Positions 25,222-32,653 of a DNA stretch of 42,119 nt are shown piece by piece. The stretch's first letter is position 1, and each line of letters starts with the position of its first letter. Source of the DNA: Acidobacteriota bacterium (lineage in GTDB: Bacteria; Acidobacteriota; Vicinamibacteria; Vicinamibacterales; JAFNAJ01); NCBI GenBank assembly GCA_023384575.1, contig JAHDVP010000032.1:22758-64876 (forward strand), in the 5' to 3' direction. The position numbers were made by a program, and so were the translations under genes. The notes below the pieces were generated by a model. That model was not told the origin of the DNA, searched no databases, and saw only the letters and a list, made by a program, of their open reading frames with translations.

Positions 25222-25227
25222 AGTCTA
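25222..25227 (-). promoter_or_regulatory. Possible -10 element (TAGACT) before the PP2C gene
   Basis: TAGACT on the minus strand lies 14 bases before GTG 25207. A transcript from it would have a very short leader. No clear -35 hexamer is seen. Confidence 0.3.
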
Positions 25228-25270
25228 CTCGACGCGCCAGGGTTCGACAACTATCCGTGATCCGACAATC

Positions 25271-25298
25271 CGGCTGCTGGCTACCGGCTACAGACGAC
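25271..25298. repeat. Period-7 repeat array
   Basis: CGGCTGC, TGGCTAC, CGGCTAC, AGACGAC, in the 555-bp gap between the PP2C and hom genes. That gap (25208-25762) holds this array, two longer heptamer arrays and the two possible promoters; I see no gene in it. Confidence 0.75.
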
Positions 25299-25399
25299 CG
25301 GCCTGCACGGCGTTCCACGCCGATGGCTCCGAGACCTTCGTCTCACGCCTGGTGACGTTTCGCCAAGGGCTCGATTCGTCACTTCACGCCGTGTGGGAC

Positions 25400-25504
25400 C
25401 GCCAGCCGCTGATCGCCAGTCGCCAGCCGTCTTGACGCATCGAGGCTATGAGCGATGAACTCTCAGCTCTACGCTCTCAGCTATGAGCTGTGAGCTCTGA
25501 GCGG
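25400..25504. repeat. Period-7 degenerate repeat array, 15 units
   Basis: Read in one register: CGCCAGC, CGCTGAT, CGCCAGT, CGCCAGC, CGTCTTG, ACGCATC, GAGGCTA, TGAGCGA, TGAACTC, TCAGCTC, TACGCTC, TCAGCTA, TGAGCTG, TGAGCTC, TGAGCGG. The unit drifts from a CGCCAGC type to a TGAGCTN type without losing the 7-base register. Confidence 0.85.
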
Positions 25505-25552
25505 GTACGGCGGTGACGGATTCGGCACCGGGCCGCGACCGTCGTCGCACCC

Positions 25553-25660
25553 ATGGCTCATGGCTCATCGCGCATGGCTCATCGCGCATGGCCCAACGCT
25601 CCCGGCTCGTCGTCACTCACCGCTCATCGCTCAATGCTCAGAGCTCAATGCTCAGAGCTC
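25553..25660. repeat. Period-7 degenerate repeat array, 15 units
   Basis: Read in one register: ATGGCTC, ATGGCTC, ATCGCGC, ATGGCTC, ATCGCGC, ATGGCCC, AACGCTC, CCGGCTC, GTCGTCA, CTCACCG, CTCATCG, CTCAATG, CTCAGAG, CTCAATG, CTCAGAG. It contains an in-frame ATG for hom, but the encoded leader would be repeat-derived, so I do not use it. Confidence 0.88.
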
Positions 25661-25749
25661 GGGTTCGAGCCGCATAATGGAGTAATGCGCCAACGAGCGA
25701 CGAAATGGGCAACGGCGTCGCCGCGGGGATCGCCCTGGCCCGGCCGTGG

Positions 25750-25755
25750 GATAAT
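25750..25755 (+). promoter_or_regulatory. Possible -10 element (GATAAT) before hom
   Basis: GATAAT lies 7 bases before the GTG start of hom. If it is the -10 box, transcription would begin at or next to the start codon, giving a leaderless mRNA. This fits the lack of a Shine-Dalgarno sequence. The -35 region is not recognisable. Confidence 0.4.
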
Positions 25756-25762
25756 CTCCCGC

Positions 25763-27043
25763 GTGTCTTCCCGTCTCCTGAACGTCGCGCTCGTGGGCTT
25801 CGGCACGGTGGGGAGCGCCGTGGGGCGCATCCTCTGCGACCCGCAGCGCCCCGCCCGCCTCGCACGCCTGCTCAGGCTCTCCCACGTCTGCACCCGCCAC
25901 GTCGCGCGTCGTCGTGCCGAGTGGGTGCCCTCCGAGGTCGTGTGGACCGAGCGGTTCGACGACCTGCTCACCGGACAGGTCGACGTCATCGTCGAGGTCG
26001 CCGGCGGCCTCGAGCCGGTCGGCAGCTGGGTCGCCCAGGCTCTGGCGGCCGGCAAGCCCGTCGTCACCGCCAACAAGCAGCTGCTCGCGCACCGCGGCGC
26101 CGAGCTCTTCGCGCTGGCCGCGCGCCACCAGCGGCCGCTCGCCTTCGAGGCGTCGGTCGCGGGAGGCATCCCGGTCGTGCGCGGCATCCGCGAGGGCCTC
26201 GCCGGCGACGACCTGGTCGGCATCTCGGGCATTCTCAACGGCACGTGCAACTACATGCTCACCCGCATGGAGCGCGATCGGCTGGCCTTCGACACGGCGC
26301 TCGCGGAGGCCCAGGCCCGCGGCTTCGCCGAGGCCGACCCCACCGACGACCTCGACGGCTTCGACGCCCGGGCCAAGCTGTGCATCCTTGCGCGCGTGGG
26401 CCTCGGCGTCGCGCTCGCGCCGGCTCAGGTGGCCTGCGTGTCGATCCGCCCGGTCACCGACGTCGACTTCGCCTACGCCGCGCGCCTCGGGTGCACGATC
26501 AGGCAGGTGTCGCGCGCCGCGGTCGGCCCGACGGCCGTCGAGGCCTGGGTACGCCCCGCCCTCGTGCCGCAGACCTCGCCGCTCGCGCGGGTCCAGGGCA
26601 GCCAGAACCTCGTCGTCGTCTCGGGGCGCCACGGTGGCGACACGGCCTTCTCGGGGTTCGGGGCGGGCGGCGGGCCGACGGCCGTCGCCGTCGTCTCGGA
26701 TCTCGTGGCGGTGGCCGAGCGTGGCCACGACTCGCCGGTGGTCGCCTTCGAGGCCGCGACGCCGGCCGCCGTGCACGGCGCGGTGCGTGCGCCGTACTAC
26801 GTCCGCCTCGTCGTCGACGACCGGCCGGGCATCATCGCGCGCCTCGCCACCATCCTGGCCGCGCACGGCATCAACATCGACGCCGTCCTGCAGGAGCCGG
26901 CCGACGACAAGCGGGCGCTGCCGTTCGTCATGACGCTCGAAGAGGCCGACCCCCCGGCGCTCGCGCGGGCGCTCGACGAAATCGCCGCGCTCGACTTCCA
27001 CGTGCGGCCGCCGCTGGCGCTGCCGATGCTGGCCGGGGCCTGA
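25763..27043 (+). CDS. hom: Homoserine dehydrogenase
   Basis: 426 residues. It reduces aspartate semialdehyde to homoserine with NAD(P)H, in the common path to threonine and methionine. The Rossmann motif is VGFGTVG (11-17). Family motifs: VVTANKQLLA, FEASVAGGIPVVR, GILNGTCNYMLTRM and FAEADPTDDLDGFDARAKL. A C-terminal ACT domain (about 345-420: VDDRPGIIARLATILAAHGINID) suggests feedback control by an amino acid, commonly threonine. The GTG at 25763 gives a normal N-terminus; the frame is open upstream through repeats. Five bases separate it from thrB. Confidence 0.96.
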   Translation: MSSRLLNVALVGFGTVGSAVGRILCDPQRPARLARLLRLSHVCTRHVARRRAEWVPSEVVWTERFDDLLTGQVDVIVEVAGGLEPVGSWVAQALAAGKPVVTANKQLLAHRGAELFALAARHQRPLAFEASVAGGIPVVRGIREGLAGDDLVGISGILNGTCNYMLTRMERDRLAFDTALAEAQARGFAEADPTDDLDGFDARAKLCILARVGLGVALAPAQVACVSIRPVTDVDFAYAARLGCTIRQVSRAAVGPTAVEAWVRPALVPQTSPLARVQGSQNLVVVSGRHGGDTAFSGFGAGGGPTAVAVVSDLVAVAERGHDSPVVAFEAATPAAVHGAVRAPYYVRLVVDDRPGIIARLATILAAHGINIDAVLQEPADDKRALPFVMTLEEADPPALARALDEIAALDFHVRPPLALPMLAGA

Positions 27044-27048
27044 CCACG

Positions 27049-27948
27049 GTGTCGTCTTCGCTGCTCGGCCGCGTCATCCGCGTGCCCGGCTCCACCTCGA
27101 ACCTCGGCGCGGGCTTCGACGCGCTCGGCCTCGCGCTCGGCCTTTACCTCGAAGTCGAGGTCGTCGGCCTCGACGAGCACACGCGCGGCGGCTTGCGCTG
27201 GTCGTTCGCCGGGCGGCCGCTCGATGGCGACAACTACATCGAACGCGGCTTTCGCGCGCTCGCCGACCAGGCAGGCCTCGATCTCCCGACGCTCGACCTG
27301 GAAGTGACGACCGGCATCCCGATGAAGGCCGGTCTTGGCAGCAGCGCCGCCGCCATCGTGGCCGGCACGCGGCTGTTCGAGGCCGTCGCCGGCCCGCGCC
27401 CGCTCCAGGAGCTGCTCGACGTCGCCACGGCGCTCGAGGGGCATCCCGACAACGTCTCGGCCTCGCTGCTCGGCGGGCTCACCGCGAGCGCCGCCGCGAT
27501 CGACGGCCATGTGATCTCGATCGCGACACGCTGGCCCGACGACTGGCGGCTCGTGGTCGCGACCCCCGAGGTCCCGCTCGAGACCAGGGTCGCGCGCGCG
27601 GCCCTGCCCGAACGCGTGTCGCTCGGCGATGCCGTGCACAACGTGCAGCGCGCGGCCCTGCTCGTGCAGGCCGCGGCCACCGCCAGCTTCGACGCGCTGC
27701 GCGAGGCGACCCGCGACCGCCTGCACCAGCCGCATCGCGCGCCGCTCGTGCCGGGGCTCGCCGAATCGCTCGCCTGGTCCGACCCGGCGCTCGGGGGGGT
27801 CTTCCTGAGCGGCGCCGGGCCCTCGATTGCCGCCATCGTCCGGTATGACACGGAGCGCGTCGTCGAACGGTTCCAGGCGATGTATCGTCGTCTGGACGTC
27901 GCCGCGACCGTGCGGGTGCTCGCGGCGCATCAACCCCACACATGCTGA
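27049..27948 (+). CDS. thrB: Homoserine kinase
   Basis: 299 residues, GHMP kinase family. It phosphorylates homoserine to O-phosphohomoserine. Motifs: RVPGSTSNLGAGFDALGLAL (11-30), the ATP loop PMKAGLGSSAAA (91-102), EGHPDNVSASLLGG and the C-terminal FLSGAGPSIAA. GTG 27049 lies 5 bases after the hom stop, so the genes are probably co-transcribed. Its end overlaps the thrC start by 7 bases. Confidence 0.96.
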   Translation: MSSSLLGRVIRVPGSTSNLGAGFDALGLALGLYLEVEVVGLDEHTRGGLRWSFAGRPLDGDNYIERGFRALADQAGLDLPTLDLEVTTGIPMKAGLGSSAAAIVAGTRLFEAVAGPRPLQELLDVATALEGHPDNVSASLLGGLTASAAAIDGHVISIATRWPDDWRLVVATPEVPLETRVARAALPERVSLGDAVHNVQRAALLVQAAATASFDALREATRDRLHQPHRAPLVPGLAESLAWSDPALGGVFLSGAGPSIAAIVRYDTERVVERFQAMYRRLDVAATVRVLAAHQPHTC

Positions 27949-29177
27949 CGTCGCTTCGTTGCCACCTCTGCCACACGCCGTTTCCTGCCGAAGCCCTGTT
28001 CGTCTGCGACAAGTGCTTCGGGCCGCTCGAGCCGGTCTACGACTACGACGCCGTCCGCCGGACGTTCACGCGCGAGGCCATCGCGTCGCGCCCGCGGAAC
28101 CTCTGGCGCTATCGGGAGCTGCTCCCCATCACCGGTGAACCCCTCACCGGGTTCCACTCGGGGTGCACGCCGCTCGTCCGCGCGAAGCATCTGGCCGAGC
28201 GGCTCGGCGTCAGCGAGCTCTACGTCAAGGACGATGGCGTCAACCACCCGACGCTGTCGTACAAGGACCGGGTGGTGTCGGTCGCCGCGACGCGCGCCGT
28301 CGAGCTGGGCTTCACGACGTTCGGCTGCGCCTCGACCGGCAACCTCGCCAACAGCGTCGCCGCGCACGCGGCGCGGCTCGGCCTCGCCTGCTCGGTTTTC
28401 ATTCCCGACAATCTCGAACCGGGCAAGGTCGCCGGCTCGGCCGCGTACCACCCCCGCATCGTCGCCGTCCGAGGCAACTACGACGATGTGAACCGGCTGT
28501 GCACGCAGATTGCCGACAAGTACCGCTGGGGCTTCGCCAACATCAACCTGCGCAGCTATTACGCCGAGGGCGCGAAGACGTTCGGCTTCGAGATCGTCGA
28601 GCAGCTCGGGTGGCGCTTTCCGCAACACGTCGTGTCGCCCGTGGCGGGCGGAACGCTGCTGCCGCGGATCGCGCGCGGCTTCCGCGAGATGCGCGACCTC
28701 GGCCTCGTCGACGGCGAGCTGCCCCGAATGTACGCCGCGCAGGCCGCCGGCTGCGCGCCGGTCGTCCGCGCGCTCGAGGCGGGCCAGGACTATCCCGACC
28801 CGGTCCGGCCGAACACCCTCGCGAAGTCGATTGCCATCGGCAACCCCGCCGACGGCTTCCAGGTCGTCGAGACCATCAAGGCGACGGGCGGCTGGGGGGC
28901 GATGGTGAGCGACGAGGAGATCCTCGACGGCATTCAGTGGCTCGCCGAGACCGAGGGCATCTTCACCGAGCCGGCGGGCGGCACGACCGTGGCGGTGACC
29001 AGGAAGCTCGTCGAGCAGGGACGCATCCCGCGCGACGAGTCGATCGTCGTGTGCGTGACCGGGAACGGCTACAAGACGGCCGAAGTGCTGCAGGGACGCA
29101 CGCCGGCGCCGATCGCGATTGGCCGGTCGCTCGCGGAGTTCGAGGAGGCCGTGGGGTCCCCACTCCGCCGGGGCTGA
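27942..29177 (+). CDS. thrC: Threonine synthase
   Basis: 411 residues, PLP-dependent. It converts O-phosphohomoserine to threonine. An N-terminal zinc-ribbon-like Cys set (Cys 7, 10, 22, 25) precedes the fold. The PLP lysine is Lys 108 in LSYKDR; ASTGNLANS and PVAGGTLLPRI match the cofactor-binding loops. ATG 27942 overlaps the thrB end. The last residues (SPLRRG) and the stop codon (29175-29177) come from the CCGGGGCTGAAGCCCC palindrome, so the C-terminus has been set by a repeat. It completes hom-thrB-thrC. Confidence 0.96.
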   Translation: MLTSLRCHLCHTPFPAEALFVCDKCFGPLEPVYDYDAVRRTFTREAIASRPRNLWRYRELLPITGEPLTGFHSGCTPLVRAKHLAERLGVSELYVKDDGVNHPTLSYKDRVVSVAATRAVELGFTTFGCASTGNLANSVAAHAARLGLACSVFIPDNLEPGKVAGSAAYHPRIVAVRGNYDDVNRLCTQIADKYRWGFANINLRSYYAEGAKTFGFEIVEQLGWRFPQHVVSPVAGGTLLPRIARGFREMRDLGLVDGELPRMYAAQAAGCAPVVRALEAGQDYPDPVRPNTLAKSIAIGNPADGFQVVETIKATGGWGAMVSDEEILDGIQWLAETEGIFTEPAGGTTVAVTRKLVEQGRIPRDESIVVCVTGNGYKTAEVLQGRTPAPIAIGRSLAEFEEAVGSPLRRG

Positions 29178-29187
29178 AGCCCCGGCG
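29166..29187. repeat. CGCCGGGGCT/AGCCCCGGCG palindrome (copy 2), in the thrC stop
   Basis: Identical to copy 1 at 21563, followed by GCTGCG. The central TGA is the stop of thrC. It lies between two convergent genes (thrC and the VWFA-related gene), so it could act as a bidirectional hairpin, but there is no T run. Confidence 0.85.
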
Positions 29188-29220
29188 CTGCGGGTGGGAG
29201 GCGCGACGTGAGAGCCCGCG

Positions 29221-30525
29221 CTACCGCGACCCGGACGGCGGCGCCGGCGGCGGCTTGAGCGTGTAGCCGCTCCGGGCCCAGACGTTCACGTCTTTCCGCT
29301 TGGCTTTGACCTCGACGCGGCGGGTTCGACGCGTAGGATCGGGGTTGGTCGAGTAGTAGCCGAGCATGTAGTAGTCGCTCGTCTCGGCGTCGATTCGCTT
29401 CAGCGCCCGATCGAAGTCGTTCTGGTTGACGATGGCGAGCCCGCCGGTGAGGTCGGCGATGATGCGCAGGCTGTCCTGCGTCTTCCGGACGTGGTTCGAC
29501 CACTCCATCATGTCGACCTGCTCGTCGATGTCGGCCCCGCCCACGAGGCCGCGCGGGTCGATGGTGTAGAACGACGTGTTCGCGCGATTGGCCGCGCGCG
29601 TCAGCTCCGCCAGCTCGCGGGCCAGGTCGGCGTCGGCGAACTGCTGGCCCTGGTACTGGTTCCTGAACGGGTTCGTGTAGTCCTGCCCGTCCTCGCCCGT
29701 CCCCATGCCGAGCTGGTTGAAGGGGTCGGCCTTCATCCGTCCCTCGGGGAACGGGTTGAAGTCGTAGCCGTTGCTCACGTAGATGATCGCTTTGCGCCGG
29801 TTCTGTACCCGCTCGAGGTTCTGCAGCAGCTCGTACGCCGTCGAGAAGGCGACGTGCGCCCGATAGCGCAGCTCGCTCGGCCCTTCAGACCCCTGCGGTC
29901 CCTCGACGATCTCCGTTGGCCGCAGGCCCGCCCCCGAGATCCGCTTGATGGCCTCGTCGAGACGCTTGCGGTCGTAGGTGAGGTCGATCGCCAGCGACGA
30001 GGGGCCCGTCGACACGATGCCGAACATGTCGCCCTCGTGGATCAACGTCGTCGAGATCCGCTTGAAGAGATCGCGAATGCGCGGCGTGTTGCGGAAGTCG
30101 AGGTGCAGGTCGTCGACGAAGAGCAGGAAGATGCGGCCCGCCGCGTCGTTGGTGGGCTGCGTCGCGGGCAGGATGATGCCCTCCTGCACCGGGGGCGGCG
30201 GCGGGGCGAGCTTGTTGAACACCCGGCCGCCATGGACGAGCACCAGCGAGGCGATGTCCTGCTTCACGCCGTCTTCGTAGACGTCGAAGTCGTCGGTCGT
30301 GAGATCCGCCACGAACTGCCCCTGATCGTCGCGGGCGATGACGTCGGTGGTCACGAGGTTGACCTCGAGCCCGAACATCGGCCGCTCCTGCGGGGGGACG
30401 GTCGTCGGCGTCTGGCTGGCGCCCGGCGGCGGCGCGCTCTGCGCCTGGAGCGTCGCAAACCCAAGACCGGCCACGGCAAGCGCGAGAGCCGTACGCAGCC
30501 CGAGCCGAATCGGCGATGTCGTCAT
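29221..30525 (-). CDS. VWFA-related exported protein, acidobacterial type
   Basis: 434 residues with a signal peptide (LALAVAGLGFATLQAQ, to about 29). After a Pro-rich stretch comes the family start EVNLVTTDVIARDDQGQFVADLTTDDFDVYEDGVKQ, followed by the VWA-like domain (FLLFVDDLHLDFRNTPRI; GDMFGIVSTGPSSLAIDLTYDR; RKAIIYVSNGYDF). The C-terminal TSDYYMLGYYSTNPDP and RRVEVKAKRKDVNV are also typical. The family is common in Acidobacteria and has no assigned function; metal-dependent protein binding is likely. Start ATG 30525 lies 10 bases after a perfect TATAAT. Confidence 0.9.
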   Translation of the reverse strand: MTTSPIRLGLRTALALAVAGLGFATLQAQSAPPPGASQTPTTVPPQERPMFGLEVNLVTTDVIARDDQGQFVADLTTDDFDVYEDGVKQDIASLVLVHGGRVFNKLAPPPPPVQEGIILPATQPTNDAAGRIFLLFVDDLHLDFRNTPRIRDLFKRISTTLIHEGDMFGIVSTGPSSLAIDLTYDRKRLDEAIKRISGAGLRPTEIVEGPQGSEGPSELRYRAHVAFSTAYELLQNLERVQNRRKAIIYVSNGYDFNPFPEGRMKADPFNQLGMGTGEDGQDYTNPFRNQYQGQQFADADLARELAELTRAANRANTSFYTIDPRGLVGGADIDEQVDMMEWSNHVRKTQDSLRIIADLTGGLAIVNQNDFDRALKRIDAETSDYYMLGYYSTNPDPTRRTRRVEVKAKRKDVNVWARSGYTLKPPPAPPSGSR

Positions 30526-30535
30526 GATGTTCTCG

Positions 30536-30541
30536 ATTATA
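30536..30541 (-). promoter_or_regulatory. -10 element (TATAAT) before the VWFA-related gene
   Basis: A perfect TATAAT on the minus strand, 10 bases before the ATG. There is no Shine-Dalgarno sequence and no clear -35. A very short leader or leaderless transcript is implied. Confidence 0.45.
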
Positions 30542-30598
30542 CCGGGATCGGACGCCGACACCCGGATCAGACGACGGCACGGCCCGCGCGGCCGGGCC

Positions 30599-31399
30599 TC
30601 AGCGGCGCTTCTGGCTCCGGGTGACCTTGGCGGTGGACTTTCGGGCCGCCGGACGCGCCTTGCTCGCCGCCCGCGCGGCCGGTCGGGCCGCCGCCGGCTT
30701 CCGGGCGGCAACCTTCTTGGCTGGCTGGCGCGCCGGGCGAGCCGCCGCCGTCGAGGGCGTTCGGCCACCACCGGCCCTGGCAGCCGCCTTCTTCGGCGGC
30801 GCCGTCCGTGCGGGACGCGCCGCCGACGGCCTGGCCGACGGACGAGCGGCCTTCGCCGCTGGTTTCGCCTTCGCCGCTGGCTTCGCCTTCGCGGGCCGGG
30901 CCGGCGCCTGGCCGGCGGCCTTGGGGGCGGCTTGCGCCCCTGCGGCCTCGACGGTGAGGCTCGGCTCCAGCCCTGCCGCGCGATGCACCAGCGTGAAGCC
31001 GATCTGCTCGCCGACGGTGTAATACCCCCACAGTTCGGCGACCACCACGCGGTTCTCGTCGCACAGCCTGCGGGCGATCTCGACGGATCCCGTCGGAATG
31101 TACAGATGGAACGGCGCCCGGGCCTTGCCGAAGTGGGCCCACTGCGCCATCGCCTCGAGATTGTTCACCGACTCGCCCGTCTCGACCTCGACCACGCCGA
31201 GCACCCTGCGGGGCGACCCGACCGACGACACGACGAGGTCGGGGTAGAACACCGAGGCGCCGACCTTCACCGTCGCCTTGCGCTCGTCGCCCACGTTGCT
31301 GTCGACCTGGTACTTCCCGCGCCAGCGGCTCTCGAGGAGGCGGATGATACGGTCGTGCTCGAGCTGTTCGCGGACGGGACGAATGAGAATCGGCGACAC
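30599..31399 (-). CDS. PD-(D/E)XK-like protein with histone-H1-like tail
   Basis: 266 residues from GTG 31399. The first about 150 residues form an alpha/beta domain: helix LEHDRIIRLLESRW, then FYPDLVVSSVG (Pro-Asp 53-54), VLGVVEVETGES (Glu 71, Glu 73) and a predicted helix NNLEAMAQWAHFG. The spacing PD...ExE recalls the restriction-endonuclease-like fold with Glu in place of Lys. Residues about 155-266 are almost only Ala, Lys, Arg and Pro (repeats such as AKPAAKAKPAAKAARPSARPS), like histone H1 and AlgP-type tails, which bind DNA or RNA. No nuclease activity is shown. The neighbours give no clue. It is divergent from hemE. Confidence 0.8.
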   Translation of the reverse strand: MSPILIRPVREQLEHDRIIRLLESRWRGKYQVDSNVGDERKATVKVGASVFYPDLVVSSVGSPRRVLGVVEVETGESVNNLEAMAQWAHFGKARAPFHLYIPTGSVEIARRLCDENRVVVAELWGYYTVGEQIGFTLVHRAAGLEPSLTVEAAGAQAAPKAAGQAPARPAKAKPAAKAKPAAKAARPSARPSAARPARTAPPKKAAARAGGGRTPSTAAARPARQPAKKVAARKPAAARPAARAASKARPAARKSTAKVTRSQKRR

Positions 31400-31585
31400 G
31401 CAGCCTCCGACGGTCGGCAGCCCACACCAATGGGGGCCCCAAAGTCAAGTGCGAACTGTAGCACAGGTGATCCCGCCCTGCCAGCGCCTGCGCCGCGCCA
31501 GGCGCGCCGCGTGGCGCTCGAATCGCTCGCCGGCGGGACCTCTGGCCCGGGTTCGCGACCGCACCAGCCCAACGAGGTCGTCGCC

Positions 31586-31604
31586 GGCGCCGAATGAGGG
31601 CGCC
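31586..31604. promoter_or_regulatory. Inverted repeat upstream of hemE
   Basis: GGCGCC, 7 bases, GGCGCC, located where the -35 region of a hemE promoter would be. It might be an operator, but GGCGCC is frequent in GC-rich DNA. Confidence 0.2.
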
Positions 31605-31613
31605 AAGCCGTAG

Positions 31614-31619
31614 TAGCAT
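31614..31619 (+). promoter_or_regulatory. Possible -10 element (TAGCAT) before hemE
   Basis: TAGCAT lies 8 bases before the GTG of hemE. As for hom and the VWFA-related gene, there is no Shine-Dalgarno sequence and the distance fits a leaderless transcript. Confidence 0.25.
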
Positions 31620-31627
31620 GGGATGTT

Positions 31628-32653
31628 GTGACACATCGATTCCTTCTCGCCTGCCGCCGCCAGCCTGTCGACGCCACCCCCGTCTGGTTCATGCGCCAAG
31701 CCGGTCGATACATGGCCGAATACCGGGAGCTGCGCAAGAAATACACACTGCTGGAGCTGTGCGCGGAGCCTGAACTGGCCACCGAGGTCACCCTGCAGCC
31801 CATTCGGCGCATCGAGGTCGACGCGGCGATTCTCTTCTCGGACCTGCTGCTGCCGCTTGCGCCGATGGGCCTGGCGTTTGACTTCGTCAAGGGCGAAGGA
31901 CCGGCGATCGAGCGGCCCATTTCTTCAGCCGACGACATCGCCCGCCTGCGGGTCATCGATCCCGGCGAGGCCCTCGGCCACGTGCTCGAGACCATTGGCC
32001 TCGTCCGCCGCGAGCTGGCCGGCCGCGTCCCGCTCATCGGCTTCGTCGGCGCGCCGTTCACGCTGGCCTCGTACGCCATCGAGGGGGGGCACTCGAACAA
32101 CTTCGCCAAGACGAAGGCCCTCATGTACGGTGAACCGGACGCCTGGCACACGCTCTGCGACAAGTTCGCCACCGTCGCCGGCGCCTACCTCCGCCTGCAG
32201 GCCGAGGCTGGCGCGCAGGCCGTGCAGGTCTTCGACTCGTGGGTGGGCGCGCTCAACGCCCGCGACTACCGTGAGTTCGTCATGCCCCACACCAAGAAGC
32301 TCTTCGCGGCGCTCGAGGGCGTCGACGTGCCCACCATCCACTTCGGCACCGGCACGTCGACCATCCTGCCCGAGATGCGCGAGGCCGGCGGCGACGTGAT
32401 CGGCGCCGACTGGCGCATTCCTCTCGACGCGGCGTGGGAGGCCATCGGGCCCGACCGTGGCATCCAGGGCAACCTCGACCCGACGCTGCTGCTCGGTCCG
32501 CTCGAGCGGGCGCTCTCGGGAACGGCCGAGGTCATCGACCGCGCCGGCGGGCGGCCGGGCCACATCTTCAACCTCGGGCACGGCATCCTGCCATCGACGC
32601 CCCTCGAACACGTGCAGGCCGTGGCGCGCTACGTCCACCAGCTCTCCGCATGA
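31628..32653 (+). CDS. hemE: Uroporphyrinogen decarboxylase
   Basis: 341 residues. It converts uroporphyrinogen III to coproporphyrinogen III in haem synthesis. Motifs: PVWFMRQAGRYMAEYR (near 18-33, substrate-binding Arg), AAILFSDLLLPLAPMGL (conserved Asp), GFVGAPFTLASYAIEG, VFDSWVGALN and FNLGHGILPSTP at the C-terminus. Length is normal for the family. The start is GTG 31628. Its stop overlaps the hemG start (ATGA), so the two are coupled. Confidence 0.97.
   Translation: MTHRFLLACRRQPVDATPVWFMRQAGRYMAEYRELRKKYTLLELCAEPELATEVTLQPIRRIEVDAAILFSDLLLPLAPMGLAFDFVKGEGPAIERPISSADDIARLRVIDPGEALGHVLETIGLVRRELAGRVPLIGFVGAPFTLASYAIEGGHSNNFAKTKALMYGEPDAWHTLCDKFATVAGAYLRLQAEAGAQAVQVFDSWVGALNARDYREFVMPHTKKLFAALEGVDVPTIHFGTGTSTILPEMREAGGDVIGADWRIPLDAAWEAIGPDRGIQGNLDPTLLLGPLERALSGTAEVIDRAGGRPGHIFNLGHGILPSTPLEHVQAVARYVHQLSA

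Noticed and set aside
25400-25660. CRISPR-like or phage attachment interpretation of the heptamer arrays
   Set aside because: There are no unique spacers and the period is 7 bases with drift; no integrase or tRNA gene is next to them.
25553-25762. A longer homoserine dehydrogenase beginning at 25553
   Set aside because: The extra 70 residues come from heptamer repeats and have no counterpart in the family; GTG 25763 gives the usual N-terminus directly before the NAD(P)-binding motif.
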